64,000 nt of DNA from assembly GCA_947469285.1 (NCBI GenBank), contig CANIOW010000010.1, positions 37,189 to 101,188 of the forward strand, in the 5' to 3' direction. The notes under the pieces were generated by a model. That model was given only the letters and a program-made list of their open reading frames with translations. It searched no databases and had not been told where the DNA came from. This document shows positions 34,727 to 50,487 of the stretch, piece after piece. Each line of letters opens with the position of its first letter. The stretch's first letter is position 1. The translations under genes and the position numbers were made by a program. The DNA is from Gammaproteobacteria bacterium. GTDB taxonomy: Bacteria; Pseudomonadota; Gammaproteobacteria; Steroidobacterales; Steroidobacteraceae.

Positions 34727-36886
34727 TCAGGTGCCGGGGGTGGCGGGCGTAGCACGGGTGGGGGCGACGCTGGGTATCGCGCCCACTGGCAGTTTGTCGC
34801 TGACTGACTCCTGCGTCGGCTCTTTAGCGGGTTCGCTCGCCGGGGTAGCCGATGGCGGAGCGACTGGCTGCGGCGCCGGACGCGGTGACAGGAACTCCAT
34901 TGCCGGCAGGGTGGGCTGACGCTCGCCCGGGAGCATGGGCGCGCGGCCGTTGCTGCGGCCGGACTGGATGCCGCGCAGGTAGTTATATTTCGTCTCCGTT
35001 TCCACGGCGACGGAATGCGCATCCAGCAGGATTTTCGGGCGAATAAATACCATCAGATTGGTTTTGGTCTTTTTGGCGTTGCGGGTGCGGAACAGTTCGC
35101 CAAGCAACGGCACACGGCCCAGGAACGGCACCCGCTGCTCGCCATCGGTGAGGCTGTCGGAGATCAGCCCGCCGAGCACAATCACTTCGCCGTCTTCCGC
35201 TAGCACACGGGTGCTGATGGTGCGTTTGTTGGTGATCAGGTCGACGGCGCTGGTGGCCGTGGCCGACAGACTGCTCGCTTCCTGCTCGATCTTCAGCACG
35301 ATAGTGTTGTCGTCGGTAATCTGGGGCGTAATCTTGAGGATGGTGCCCACTTCCTGCCGCTGGATGGTCTGGAACGGGTTGACCGACCCATTGCCGCTAC
35401 CGCTACCAGTGTTGGTGAACTGGCCGGTGATAAACGGCACTTCCTGCGCCACTTTGATCTGCGCTTCCTGGTTGTCGAGGGTGATGATAGATGGCGTGGA
35501 GATGATGTTGGTGTGCGCATCACCGCGGATGGCGCGCAGGATGGCAGCGAAGCTGGTGCCAGTATCACTGAGACGGCCAACGCCGAAGGTGACGCCGGTC
35601 GGCAGGGTGGTGATGGATGTCGGGTCCTTTACCGCACGATAGATGTCGCCGATGCTGGTGCCACCGATGGGTGAAACGAAACCGCCGGCGGCAAGCTGGT
35701 CCTTTGAGCCGTCGACCACCCAGTTCACACCGAGGTCCACATTCTTATCGCCGGACACTTCGACGATGATGGCTTCGACCAGCACCTGTGCACGACGGAT
35801 GTCGAGGCGATCCACCACGGACATCAGCGAACGCATGATTTTCGGTGGCGCCGTGATGACCAGTGCGTTGGTGTCAGGGTCAGCCCACAGGGTGGTGCTG
35901 TTTTCGTTGCGGGCCCCCCCACCGGCGCTGGCGCCACTACCGGCGGCAGCCTGCAGGCCATTGAGCTGCTCTTTGAGTTTGCCGGCAATCTTCTCGGCAT
36001 CGGAATAGCGCAGGTAACGCACCTGCGTGTCGCCGCCAGATTCCAGCGGGGTATCGAGGTGGGCAACGAGAGCTTTCAGACGCAATCGCGCGCCGCTTTC
36101 GCCGCTGATGAGCACGCTGTTGGTGCGCTCATCCGCCACCAGCTTGACGGTGCTGCCGCCTTCGCCGCCCTGCGGTTGCGCCGCCAGTGAATTGACGACG
36201 CGGACGACTTCCGCCGCGGAGGCGTGCTCTAGGCGGATGACATCGATGTCTTCATCGCCAGCCTGATCGATGCGCTTGATGATGCGCATCAGCCGGTTTA
36301 CGTTATTAGCGCGGTCCGAGATGATGAGCATGTTCGACGATGGATAGGCCGCCAAATGCCCGTACTGTGGGATGAGCGGCCGCAGGATGGGCACTAGCTG
36401 TGCGGCGCTGACATTGCGCACTTGCATGACTTGCGTGACGATCTCGTCGGAGGTGGCGCTGACTTTATCGGGGAGATCGTTTGCCGGCACTTGGCGGGCG
36501 TTGGCGTCGGGGATGATTTTCCACACCCGACCGGAAGGCACGGCAACGAAGCCGTGCACCTGCAGGATCGACAGGAACGCTTCGTAGAAAGCATCTGCGG
36601 ACATCGGCGTGGCTGAGAGCATCGTGACCTGCGCGCGTGCGCGCGGGTCGATAATGAAATTCTTGCCGGTGACCTGACTGACGGCCTCAACGATCTGGCC
36701 GAGGTCGGCATCTTTGTAGTTCGGCGTGATCATGGGACCCGCTGCACGCGACGCGGCCGCCGGGGCCTGCGCGAGTGCGATGGGCACGAGGCCGGGGCCG
36801 GCCCCGAACACTGGCAGCATGGCCAGCATCAGAGCGAGAACACGGGGGGTGAGGCGTGCGGGTAAGCCCGCGGGCACGGTCGTCAT
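34727..36886 (-). CDS. gspD: Type II secretion system secretin GspD
   Basis: Outer-membrane secretin channel, 719 aa. It has a signal peptide (hydrophobic [26 protein letters not shown]), an N0 domain ([35 protein letters not shown]), N1-N3 repeats ([35 protein letters not shown]), a Gly/Ser linker in N3, and the C-terminal secretin domain with EVPFITGQ and [15 protein letters not shown]. The tail is Pro/Ala-rich. The start overlaps the gspC stop by 4 bp. Confidence 0.96.
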   Translation of the reverse strand: MTTVPAGLPARLTPRVLALMLAMLPVFGAGPGLVPIALAQAPAAASRAAGPMITPNYKDADLGQIVEAVSQVTGKNFIIDPRARAQVTMLSATPMSADAFYEAFLSILQVHGFVAVPSGRVWKIIPDANARQVPANDLPDKVSATSDEIVTQVMQVRNVSAAQLVPILRPLIPQYGHLAAYPSSNMLIISDRANNVNRLMRIIKRIDQAGDEDIDVIRLEHASAAEVVRVVNSLAAQPQGGEGGSTVKLVADERTNSVLISGESGARLRLKALVAHLDTPLESGGDTQVRYLRYSDAEKIAGKLKEQLNGLQAAAGSGASAGGGARNENSTTLWADPDTNALVITAPPKIMRSLMSVVDRLDIRRAQVLVEAIIVEVSGDKNVDLGVNWVVDGSKDQLAAGGFVSPIGGTSIGDIYRAVKDPTSITTLPTGVTFGVGRLSDTGTSFAAILRAIRGDAHTNIISTPSIITLDNQEAQIKVAQEVPFITGQFTNTGSGSGNGSVNPFQTIQRQEVGTILKITPQITDDNTIVLKIEQEASSLSATATSAVDLITNKRTISTRVLAEDGEVIVLGGLISDSLTDGEQRVPFLGRVPLLGELFRTRNAKKTKTNLMVFIRPKILLDAHSVAVETETKYNYLRGIQSGRSNGRAPMLPGERQPTLPAMEFLSPRPAPQPVAPPSATPASEPAKEPTQESVSDKLPVGAIPSVAPTRATPATPGT

Positions 36887-37827
36887 TCTGTGGACTCCGG
36901 AGACGGGGCAGCTTTGCCAGCGATGTCAGACAGCTGGTTGGCATCAATAGTGATATCGCGCGTCACGCCATTGCGGGAAACAGTCACGCTGACCCGGTCA
37001 CCGGGCTGCAGCCCGGTGATGGCGGACAGGCCGCGTGCGGGGTCGGTGAGAGCGGTGCCATTCACTTGCGTGACCAGATCGCCTGGCTGCAAACCCAGGG
37101 TAGTGAAAGCTGCGCGGTCGCGACCAGGATAGACGCGAAAACCTTGCAGCTGCCCGTCCATGAGCACCGGCGTCGGGCGGATGATTTCAGCGACAAAGGC
37201 GGGGTTATCGGCCATGGCGCGGCGCTGCACATCAATGCTGGGGCGCCGTGGCCGCGGTGGGAACCCCTGCACCTCGGCCACTGGGGCAGCTGTCGGCAAG
37301 GCAGGAGGGGCCATTCCGGCTGGCAGGTCGCGTGGCAGGGTCAGGGTTTCCAGAGCGCCATTACGCTCCAGAACCACACGATCGGCGTAGACCGAATGCA
37401 ATTGCGCACCACCGGGCACCTGAGCGCCCACGCGGAAGAACTTTGCCGTTTCTGCTGTCTCGCCGAGAATAGCGAAGCCCAGCGCCGGGTCCCGATAGGC
37501 GATGGTGCCGGCTAGCACCAGCGCTAGCCCGGTTTGGGGGGCGCCACCTGTTTCGGTGAGGCTGGCGGTAGCGCTACCGAACAGATGGGCTGCCGCCAGC
37601 TGGGCGGCATCGACGCCAGCGGCGGGCGCGGCGCCGGTAAAGGCCGGCAGGTTGAGGTTGGCCACTTGGCCTTCCCCGGTGGCGTGAGCGCCCAAAAAGC
37701 CGAGGACCGTGCGGGCGGCGAGGGCGGCCAGGGCGAGCGCCAGCACGACCGAGGCCAGTACCGGCCCACGGCCATCCATCCAGAGGGTAATACGGGCACC
37801 CGCGCCGCCGACCATGGCCAGTTTCAT
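36883..37827 (-). CDS. gspC: Type II secretion system protein GspC
   Basis: Inner-membrane linker to the secretin, about 314 aa. It has a cytoplasmic N-terminus, one TM helix (VLASVVLALALAALAARTVLGFLG), a homology region binding GspD (LVLAGTIAYRDPALGFAILGE with the following RVGAQVPGGAQLHSVYADRVVLERNG), and a C-terminal PDZ domain (YPGRDRAAFTTLGLQPGDLVTQVNGTAL). ATG 37827 was chosen; a TTG two codons upstream and an ATG at 37815 are alternatives. It is the first gene of gspC-D-E-F. Confidence 0.92.
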   Translation of the reverse strand: MKLAMVGGAGARITLWMDGRGPVLASVVLALALAALAARTVLGFLGAHATGEGQVANLNLPAFTGAAPAAGVDAAQLAAAHLFGSATASLTETGGAPQTGLALVLAGTIAYRDPALGFAILGETAETAKFFRVGAQVPGGAQLHSVYADRVVLERNGALETLTLPRDLPAGMAPPALPTAAPVAEVQGFPPRPRRPSIDVQRRAMADNPAFVAEIIRPTPVLMDGQLQGFRVYPGRDRAAFTTLGLQPGDLVTQVNGTALTDPARGLSAITGLQPGDRVSVTVSRNGVTRDITIDANQLSDIAGKAAPSPESTE

Positions 37828-37850
37828 GTGCAAGCTCTCAGCATCCGCCC

Positions 37851-37880
37851 ATGATACGGGGGTCTCAGGAAAACGCTCAA
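37851..37880 (-). promoter_or_regulatory. Promoter for the gspCDEF operon
   Basis: On the minus strand TTGAGC (37880-37875), 18-bp spacer, TATCAT (37856-37851). Expected start of transcription is near 37844, giving a leader of about 17 nt before the gspC ATG. Confidence 0.55.
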
Positions 37881-37975
37881 GGGATTGGTGGTCGTGGACG
37901 GTGGCTTTTTGCGGGTGCTAGGTCACAACTTGCGTGCTTTTCGGGGTGTCGGCGGGTGTGGCCAGCTTTGACACC

Positions 37976-38004
37976 TTGTCATCCCCCGCAGCCGGCCCTA
38001 TAAA
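37976..38004 (+). promoter_or_regulatory. Promoter for clpS-clpA
   Basis: TTGTCA (37976-37981), exactly 17-bp spacer, TATAAA (37999-38004). The expected transcription start is about 38010-38013, which coincides with the GTG chosen for clpS, so the message may be leaderless. A purine-rich AAAGG at 38003-38007 overlaps the -10 and could only act as a ribosome site if transcription began further upstream. Confidence 0.6.
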
Positions 38005-38011
38005 GGGTGCT

Positions 38012-38380
38012 GTGACACACGCAAACCCCATCGGTGGCCCCTCCGACCCCCCACAGCATTCCGCCGGTGATGAACCGGGGGGTGGCGTTGGCTTGGTCGT
38101 CGAGGAAGCAACCCCCAAACTCAAGCACCCTGCCCGATACCATGTGTTGTTGCTCAACGACGACTACACACCGATGGAATTCGTGGTCGATGTGCTGCAG
38201 CATATTTTCGGTCTGGATCGCATTCGCGCTACGCGGGTGATGCTGGAGGTACACACCAAAGGTAAAGGGGTCTGCGGCTCTTTCACTTATGAAATTGCCG
38301 AGACCAAGGTTGCGCAGGTTTTAGCCTACGCTCGTCAGCATCAGCACCCGTTGCTGTGCACTATGGAAGAGGCGGACTGA
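38012..38380 (+). CDS. clpS: ClpA adaptor ClpS
   Basis: N-end-rule adaptor that delivers substrates with bulky N-terminal residues to ClpAP. The 122-aa product has a flexible N-terminal extension and the core [25 protein letters not shown] with the Asn-Asp-Asp substrate pocket, [24 protein letters not shown] and [12 protein letters not shown] 38012 gives an N-terminal extension comparable to that of Pseudomonas ClpS. A longer frame from GTG 37934 starts upstream of the predicted promoter. clpA begins immediately after. Confidence 0.9.
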   Translation: MTHANPIGGPSDPPQHSAGDEPGGGVGLVVEEATPKLKHPARYHVLLLNDDYTPMEFVVDVLQHIFGLDRIRATRVMLEVHTKGKGVCGSFTYEIAETKVAQVLAYARQHQHPLLCTMEEAD

Positions 38381-38381
38381 A

Positions 38382-40664
38382 TTGCTATCTAGCGAACTCG
38401 AATACTGCCTCAACGAGGCCTTCCAGGCAGCCCGCGAGGGCCGTCATGAATACATGACAGTCGAGCACTTGCTGCTGGCCATCCTCGATACTCCGAAGGT
38501 GCGAGAGGTGTTGCGTGCCTGTGGCGCCGACCTCGTACGACTGAAGAAAGACCTGGAACAATTCATCGACGACGGTACGCCACGTCTGCCCGAGGAAGAT
38601 GAGCGGGAAGTACAGCCAACGCTGGGATTCCAGCGTGTCCTACAGCGGGCGGTGTTTCATGTGCAGTCGAGCGGCCGCAAGGAAGTAGGGGTCGCTAACG
38701 TGCTGATCGCTATTTTCAGCGAAAAACAGTCGCACGCGGCATTTTTGCTCAGTCAGCAGGATATTGCCCGGCTGGATATCGTCAACTATGTGTCGCATGG
38801 ACTGTCCAAACTGAAAGACGAGTCGACCGACAAAGACGAAGTGCCAGCGGCGGAAGCCGAAAAAGAGGGCGCGGAGAGCGGCAACGTACTGGAGAAGTAC
38901 TGTTCCAATCTCAACAAGCTGGCTATTGAGGGTCGCATTGATCCGCTCATTGGCCGCCAGCTTGAAGTGGAACGCACCATCGAGATCTTATGCCGGCGCC
39001 GCAAAAACAACCCGCTCTACGTCGGTGAAGCTGGCGTGGGTAAAACGGCCATTGCTGAAGGCCTGGCGCGGCTCATCGTCGAAGGCAAAGTGCCGGACAT
39101 CCTGTCGGATTGCACCATCTGGTCGTTGGATATGGGGGCGCTGATCGCCGGCACGAAATACCGTGGCGATTTTGAAAAACGCCTGAAGGGCGTGCTCACG
39201 GAGCTGCATAAACAGCCCGGCGCAGTGTTGTTCATCGACGAAATTCACACCGTGATTGGTGCCGGTGCCGCCTCGGGCGGCGTCATGGACGCCTCGAATC
39301 TCATTAAACCGGTGCTGGCCAATGGCGAGCTCCGCTGCATTGGGTCGACGACCTATCAGGAATACCGCGGCATCTTCGAGAAAGACCATGCTTTGGCGCG
39401 GCGCTTTCAGAAAATCGATGTGGTAGAGCCGAGCATTCAGGAAACTTTCGAGATCCTCAAAGGGCTCAAGCCCCGCTACGAGGAGCATCACGGCATCAAG
39501 TATCAGGACGAAGCGCTACGCTCGGCCGCCGAGCTGGCTGCCCGTTACATCAATGACCGGCATCTGCCGGACAAAGCCATTGACGTGGTGGATGAAGCGG
39601 GCGCCAATTTACGTCTGAAGCCGGCGGCGCAGCGCCCGTTGGAAGTGGACGTGGCGCAAATCGAAGCGGTGGTTGCACGCATTGCACGCATTCCCCCCAA
39701 GCAGGTGTCGTCGACGGACCGTGAGGTGTTGAAGAACCTCGAGCGCAATCTCAAGCTGGTTATTTTTGGTCAGGATCCCGCCATCGATTCACTGAGCGCG
39801 GCCATCAAGCTGTCGCGTGCGGGTCTTGGCGATGGGCGCAAGCCCGTGGGCTCGTTCCTGTTCGCCGGCCCCACGGGCGTTGGCAAGACGGAAGTGACGC
39901 GTCAGCTGGCCATTTCGCTGGGCGTGGAGCTGGTGCGATTCGATATGTCTGAATATATGGAGCGACACACGGTGTCGCGGCTTATCGGCGCGCCGCCGGG
40001 CTATGTCGGCTTCGATCAAGGGGGCTTGCTCACCGAGGCGATTACCAAGCATCCGCACTGCGTGCTGCTGCTCGACGAAGTGGAAAAAGCCCACCCCGAG
40101 GTGTTCAATCTGCTGCTGCAGGTGATGGACCACGGCACGCTCACGGACAACAATGGCCGCAAGGCGGATTTCCGTCACGTCATCATCGTGATGACGACCA
40201 ATGCCGGGGCCTTCGAGATGTCGCGCTCGTCGGTAGGCTTTATTCAGGCGGACCATGCCAGTGACGGCATGGAAGCGATCAAACGTCTCTTCAGTCCGGA
40301 ATTCCGTAACCGGCTCGACGGTATCATTCATTTCTCCCCGCTTGGCGAAGCCACCATCGAACGCGTTGTCGACAAGCTATTGGTTGAGACAGAAACGCAG
40401 CTCGAACAGAAGGGCGTGCAACTGCACGTGGACGATGCAGCGCGTCGCTGGCTGGGCAAAAAAGGCTACGACCCGAAGATGGGTGCTCGCCCCATGGCGC
40501 GCCTTATCCAGGAACAGATCAAACGGCCGCTGGCGGAAGAGCTGCTGTTTGGCAAGCTGGCCAACGGCGGTTCAGTGCACGTGACGGTGGCCAGCGACGC
40601 CGCAGAAGCGCTAAAGCTCATCACCCGTGCGGTCGACGAGCCTGAGCTGCTGACACTGCATTAG
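38382..40664 (+). CDS. clpA: ATP-dependent Clp protease ATP-binding subunit ClpA
   Basis: AAA+ unfoldase for ClpP, 760 aa. It has an N-domain ([16 protein letters not shown]), D1 with Walker [18 protein letters not shown] and [14 protein letters not shown], and D2 with [45 protein letters not shown] and arginine-finger SPEFRNRLD. The TTG at 38382 is 1 bp after the clpS stop and yields [14 protein letters not shown], which aligns with the known ClpA N-terminus. clpP is not in the window. Its stop overlaps the infA stop codon region (convergent). Confidence 0.96.
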   Translation: MLSSELEYCLNEAFQAAREGRHEYMTVEHLLLAILDTPKVREVLRACGADLVRLKKDLEQFIDDGTPRLPEEDEREVQPTLGFQRVLQRAVFHVQSSGRKEVGVANVLIAIFSEKQSHAAFLLSQQDIARLDIVNYVSHGLSKLKDESTDKDEVPAAEAEKEGAESGNVLEKYCSNLNKLAIEGRIDPLIGRQLEVERTIEILCRRRKNNPLYVGEAGVGKTAIAEGLARLIVEGKVPDILSDCTIWSLDMGALIAGTKYRGDFEKRLKGVLTELHKQPGAVLFIDEIHTVIGAGAASGGVMDASNLIKPVLANGELRCIGSTTYQEYRGIFEKDHALARRFQKIDVVEPSIQETFEILKGLKPRYEEHHGIKYQDEALRSAAELAARYINDRHLPDKAIDVVDEAGANLRLKPAAQRPLEVDVAQIEAVVARIARIPPKQVSSTDREVLKNLERNLKLVIFGQDPAIDSLSAAIKLSRAGLGDGRKPVGSFLFAGPTGVGKTEVTRQLAISLGVELVRFDMSEYMERHTVSRLIGAPPGYVGFDQGGLLTEAITKHPHCVLLLDEVEKAHPEVFNLLLQVMDHGTLTDNNGRKADFRHVIIVMTTNAGAFEMSRSSVGFIQADHASDGMEAIKRLFSPEFRNRLDGIIHFSPLGEATIERVVDKLLVETETQLEQKGVQLHVDDAARRWLGKKGYDPKMGARPMARLIQEQIKRPLAEELLFGKLANGGSVHVTVASDAAEALKLITRAVDEPELLTLH

Positions 40665-40879
40665 CGGCCGCGGTAGGTGATGCGGCCTTTGCTCAGGTCG
40701 TAGGGGGTCATTTCAACGGTGACGGCGTCACCGGTGAGGATGCGAATATAGTTTTTGCGCATCTTGCCCGAGATATGGGCGGTCACAATGTGGCCGTTCT
40801 TCAGCTTTACGCGGAAGGTAGTGTTGGGCAGGGTCTCGACGACCTCGCCTTCCATCTGTAGTGCGTCCTCTTTGGACAT
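40661..40879 (-). CDS. infA: Translation initiation factor IF-1
   Basis: 72-aa OB-fold protein that binds the ribosomal A site during initiation. The sequence [46 protein letters not shown] and [21 protein letters not shown] is nearly canonical. The frame extends upstream, but the family length fixes ATG 40879. Its stop overlaps that of clpA by 4 bp, a convergent arrangement also seen in other gammaproteobacteria. Confidence 0.97.
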   Translation of the reverse strand: MSKEDALQMEGEVVETLPNTTFRVKLKNGHIVTAHISGKMRKNYIRILTGDAVTVEMTPYDLSKGRITYRGR

Positions 40880-40994
40880 TCTGTACCTGTTGTCTGCTGG
40901 ATGATGGGCCGCACCAGTATGATGCGGTCCCTTTGGCGCGCGGATTGTGCGGCAAACCCCGCAATCTTGCAATGAAACCCGGTGCTTGGCCGAA

Positions 40995-41780
40995 TTAGCT
41001 GCGGGGCAGCCGGGGTGGCGCACGGGGCCGTTGCCAGGCGCGTGGTGCGGTTTCAAGGTGGCCTGGTGCAGCGCCGGTGAGTCGCGCTACGGCGTCTAAA
41101 AACACCGGACGGGATATTTCCAAGGCCCCGAGCGAGGCCAGATGGGGGGTACGAAACTGGCAGTCGATCAGCTCAATCCCGCGATCTTGGCATTCCGCCG
41201 CCAGCGTCAGCAGTGCGATCTTGGACGCATCGCGCGCGCTACTGAACATCGATTCGCCAAAAAATAGGCCACCCAGCGCCACGCCGTAAAGCCCGCCCAC
41301 GAGGCGCTCTCCCTGCCACACTTCGATGGCATGTGCATCACCGGCCTGGTGCAGAGCGACATAGGCTGCCGCCATCGCCGGCACAATCCAGGTGCCGCCC
41401 GCGACCTCGGTGTCGGCCGCCTCGGCCGCTTCCGCTGCCAGACCGGCCAGCGGACGGGGTGCGGCGCAGGCGGCAACCACGCCGGCGAAATCGACATCGA
41501 CGCTAACGAGATAGCCGCGGTTGCGTACCGATTGCCGCAGGCTGCGCGCAATGCGCAGCTTCCCGGGGTAGAACACGGTACGTGGGTCGGGCGACCACCA
41601 CAGGATGGGGTCGGTGTCGCTGAACCACGGGAAAATTCCCTGCCGGTAGGCATGGCGCAGCCAGTCCGGGGTGAGCGCGCCACCGGCGGCCACCAGACCG
41701 GCAGGCTCGTCCAATGCGCGGTGGGCGGGTGGCAGTGCGGTGGGCGGGGCGGCAGGCGGTAATAGCGGCACCCGTCGCAT
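40995..41780 (-). CDS. aat: Leucyl/phenylalanyl-tRNA--protein transferase Aat
   Basis: Adds Leu or Phe to proteins with N-terminal Arg/Lys, creating substrates for ClpS. The 261-aa protein has [79 protein letters not shown] and [16 protein letters not shown]. There is an insert of about 15 residues rich in Ala/Glu ([17 protein letters not shown]) before GTWIVPAM. It is adjacent to clpS-clpA-infA, giving a full adaptor-transferase-unfoldase set. The start overlaps the next upstream gene by 1 bp. Confidence 0.95.
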   Translation of the reverse strand: MRRVPLLPPAAPPTALPPAHRALDEPAGLVAAGGALTPDWLRHAYRQGIFPWFSDTDPILWWSPDPRTVFYPGKLRIARSLRQSVRNRGYLVSVDVDFAGVVAACAAPRPLAGLAAEAAEAADTEVAGGTWIVPAMAAAYVALHQAGDAHAIEVWQGERLVGGLYGVALGGLFFGESMFSSARDASKIALLTLAAECQDRGIELIDCQFRTPHLASLGALEISRPVFLDAVARLTGAAPGHLETAPRAWQRPRAPPRLPRS

Positions 41781-42958
41781 CAGTGTCCTGCTTCACCGGC
41801 GAGCTGCAGCGGCAGGGGGTCGGCCTTGAAGGGCACATGTTCACCGACGGCGGCGGCGTAGCTTTGGACCTGCTGCGTCTCGGCTTGAATGAAGCGGCCA
41901 ACAGCGTCCATGAACCGTGCATCCGCCAGCCAATGCACGGAGTGGGTGAGGGTGGGCGCAAACCCCCGCGCCACCTTGTGTTCTCCCTGGGTGCCCGGTT
42001 CAAACCGCCGCAGTCCGCGCTCGAGTGCCAGTTCCACGCCTTGGTGGTAGCAGGCTTCAAAGTGCAGGCTGTGCATGGCGGCGGTGGCGCCCCAATAGCG
42101 ACCGTAGAGGGTATCGCGCCCGGTAAAGAACACGGCGGCGGCCACGGCTTCCCCGTGCAGGGTGGCGAACTTCACCACCGGTTGCCCGGGCAAGGTCCGC
42201 ACCAGTTCGCGGAAAAACTCACGGTTCAGATACGGTTCATGACCATGTCGAGTGAAGGTGTCGCGGTAAAAAGTGTAAACGCTGTCCCAGCCGGCCTCAT
42301 CAAGTTCAGCGCCGGCATGGGTCTGGAAAACGATGCCTGCCTCGCTGACCCGGCGGCGCTCGCGCTTGACCTTCTTGCGTTTATCGGCGGTGAAATGCGC
42401 CAAAAACCCCTCGAAATCGCCATAGCCGGCGTCCTGCCACAGAAACTGGCAGGCGACGCGCGGCAGGAACCCGGCGGCCACGAACGCCGGGACTTCAGCG
42501 GGGTCGAGAAACTGCACGTGGACGCCCGATAGGCCCTCGGCCTTCACCAGTGCTTGCAGCGCTGTGGCGGCCGCGTGCCGTACCACTCCGGGGTCGCGCT
42601 GCGGTGCTACCAGCACGCGCGGCCCGGTGGCGGGGGTGAACGGCGTGCACGACAGCAGCTTCGGGTAGTACGCCAGACCATGGCGTTGGTAGGCCTCGGC
42701 CCAGGAAAAGTCGAAGACAAACTCTCCCCAGCTGTGGCCTTTCAAATACAGCGGCATGGCCCCGGCCAGGCCGTCGGCATCTTCGAGCAGCAGGTGGCAG
42801 GGTTGCCAGCCAACGGTTGGGCACAGCGACTGCGAATGCTCCGCAGCCGCCAAGAAAGCGTGGCGCAAAAAAGGCACCCCGCCTTGTTCCAGTGCATCCC
42901 AGTGCGCGGCCGGAATGGCGTCCATCCCCGGCACCGTCCGCGCCTGTAGTGTGCTCAA
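41780..42958 (-). CDS. GNAT-fold peptidogalycan-type protein (COG3146/DUF482-like)
   Basis: 392-aa protein of the FemX/GNAT-like group: PFLRHAFLAAAEHSQS at the N-terminus, MPLYLKGHSWGEFVFDFSWAEAYQRHGLAYYPKLLSCTPFTPATGPRVL, and LYGRYWGATAAMHSLHFEACYHQGVELAL followed by FEPGTQGEHKVARGFAP. These proteins are predicted acyl/aminoacyl transferases of unknown substrate. Position directly before aat is common in proteobacteria and hints at a tRNA- or aminoacyl-related reaction, but that is inference. No signal peptide. Confidence 0.85.
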   Translation of the reverse strand: MSTLQARTVPGMDAIPAAHWDALEQGGVPFLRHAFLAAAEHSQSLCPTVGWQPCHLLLEDADGLAGAMPLYLKGHSWGEFVFDFSWAEAYQRHGLAYYPKLLSCTPFTPATGPRVLVAPQRDPGVVRHAAATALQALVKAEGLSGVHVQFLDPAEVPAFVAAGFLPRVACQFLWQDAGYGDFEGFLAHFTADKRKKVKRERRRVSEAGIVFQTHAGAELDEAGWDSVYTFYRDTFTRHGHEPYLNREFFRELVRTLPGQPVVKFATLHGEAVAAAVFFTGRDTLYGRYWGATAAMHSLHFEACYHQGVELALERGLRRFEPGTQGEHKVARGFAPTLTHSVHWLADARFMDAVGRFIQAETQQVQSYAAAVGEHVPFKADPLPLQLAGEAGH

Positions 42959-42966
42959 GGGGGTGC

Positions 42967-46314
<3,348 letters not shown>

Positions 46315-46318
<4 letters not shown>

Positions 46319-47010
46319 GCGTGGGAGCAGCCGTAAAGCGGCGAGCTGGTCCGCTGCGAGGGCAGCAGGCGCGACCGCTAGCCAGCTGGGTCCTACGCAC
46401 GTTGTTGGGTTTCATGGCGGTGCTGTTGCCTGCGGTGGTGTGGGCCGATACCGTGGCGATTGCCCGGGTGGAGGCGCTGCTAAACGGCACGCAGGCCTTG
46501 CGAGCCACGTTCACGCAGGAAGTGCATGACGCCAATGGCAGCGTGACGCAAAGTGCCGCAGGCACTTTCTGGCTGCAAAAGCCGGGGCGTTTTCGCTGGG
46601 ACTACAGCACACCGCGGCAAGCGATTGTTTCGGACGGGACGCGACTGTGGTTCTACGATGCCGATCTTGAGCAGGTGACGGTGCGTCGTCAGCGTGACGT
46701 GCTAACCCAGGCGCCGGCCATGCTGCTGGCGGGTAAAGGTCGTGTGGCGGATGGCTTTGAGGCCGAAAGTTTGCCGCCGTCCGCGGGTCTGGAATGGCTG
46801 CGGTTGACGCCGCGGACCGGCGCGGGTGATTTTCGTGAGCTGCAGCTGGGTTTTGCCGGTAGAGACTTACGGGAACTGATACTGCTGGACCGTCTCGGAC
46901 AACGCACGCTCATCCACTTTTCGGCTTTGCAGCGCAACCCGGTGCTGCCTGCGAACACCTTTCGCTTTCAGCCGCCGCCGGGCACGGATGTCGTGGGAGA
47001 GGCGCCTTGA
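46315..47010 (+). CDS. lolA: Outer-membrane lipoprotein carrier protein LolA
   Basis: Periplasmic chaperone that ferries lipoproteins from LolCDE to LolB. The 231-aa precursor has a basic N-terminus, a signal segment ([17 protein letters not shown]), then the LolA half-barrel: [59 protein letters not shown] and a C-terminal [19 protein letters not shown] 46315 overlaps the ftsK stop. The signal peptide is preceded by about 30 residues, longer than usual, so a downstream start is possible. Stop overlaps the next TTG (TTGA). Confidence 0.93.
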
Positions 47011-47413
47011 TCCGCTCTGTGCGTGAAACTTTCTGGCGCAGCGAGTTGCGGTGGTGGCCGCTGTGGATCACCGGCAGTCTCATCGGCTTGGCGCTCACGG
47101 CTTGGTTCAGTTTGCGTCCGGGTGGCTTGCTGGTGCCCCATTGGATGAGCGACAAGCTGCAGCATGCCATCGGTTACCTGGTGCTCACCTTGTGGTTCTG
47201 TGGCTTGGTGCCACGCTCTCGTCAGTGGCGCACGGTGCTGGCCTGCGTGGCGCTCGGGGTGCTGATGGAAGGGTTGCAAGGCGCACTCACCGCCAACCGC
47301 GTCGCCGACCCACTCGATGCACTGGCGAACGCCACCGGCGCAGTCATCGCCTTGGTGGTGGCACGCAGCGGGCTCGCCAGCTGGGCGGTGTGGGTTGAAG
47401 GCTGGGGTAAGCG

Positions 47414-47417
<4 letters not shown>
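47007..47417 (+). CDS. VanZ-like membrane protein
   Basis: 136-aa inner-membrane protein of the VanZ-like superfamily with about four TM segments; the motif MSDKLQHAIGYLVLTLWF and the later VLMEGLQGAL and DPLDALANATGAVIAL are characteristic. Molecular function in this context is unknown. It starts with TTG at 47007 overlapping the lolA stop (TTGA), and its own stop overlaps the rarA TTG. Insertion of a VanZ gene between lolA and rarA is a local variation on the ftsK-lolA-rarA order. Confidence 0.8.
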
Positions 47418-48714
<1,297 letters not shown>

Positions 48715-48718
<4 letters not shown>

Positions 48719-49134
48719 ACACCCTGCTCGGCGTGTCTTGGGGATGTTGGTTCGCCGCGGCTTTCGGCAGTGCGCTGGGTGGCGTGCTGCGTTATGCGGC
48801 GCAGCTGCTCAGCGGCCGGCCGGCCGTGACGGGTTGGCCCTGGGGGACGTTCCTCGTTAACTTGCTAGGCTGCCTGGCCATAGGGCTGGTCGCTGGATGG
48901 TGGTTCGGTCGTGGGCAGCCGCCATTGGGTCGGGCCTTGTTGATGGTGGGTGTGTTGGGCGGCTTCACCACCTATTCCAGCTTCGCGCTGGAGGTGGTGA
49001 TGTGGTGGCAGCAAGGTGCAGCGCTGCGTGCGCTGTGCTATGTGGCGGCCACAACACTGGCCTGTGTGTTGGCCGCGGCGGCGGGCCTGTGGCTGTGGCA
49101 GAACTTACTATCGAATGGGGGCGTAGGGCGCTAG
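48715..49134 (+). CDS. crcB: Fluoride ion channel CrcB (Fluc)
   Basis: 139-aa four-TM protein that exports fluoride as an antiparallel dimer. Diagnostic segments are GSALGGVLRYAAQLLSG, WPWGTFLVNLLGCLAIGLVAG with the conserved Asn, and GVLGGFTTYSSFALEVVMW with the Phe-Thr-Thr-Tyr-Ser motif. TTG 48715 overlaps the rarA stop (TTGA). No fluoride riboswitch can be placed, because rarA lies immediately upstream. Confidence 0.93.
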
Positions 49135-50436
<1,302 letters not shown>

Positions 50437-50443
50437 CCGCTGC

Positions 50444-50472
50444 CGCTTGCCGCTACCGGCAGGCGGCAAGCG
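50444..50472. terminator. Stem-loop between convergent serS and BI-1 genes
   Basis: Perfect 10-bp inverted repeat CGCTTGCCGC / GCGGCAAGCG with a 9-nt loop, just after the serS stop and 16 bp from the end of the convergent gene. No T-run follows on either side, so it may terminate weakly or protect 3' ends. Confidence 0.5.
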
Positions 50473-50487
50473 CTGTGCGTCTGGGCC

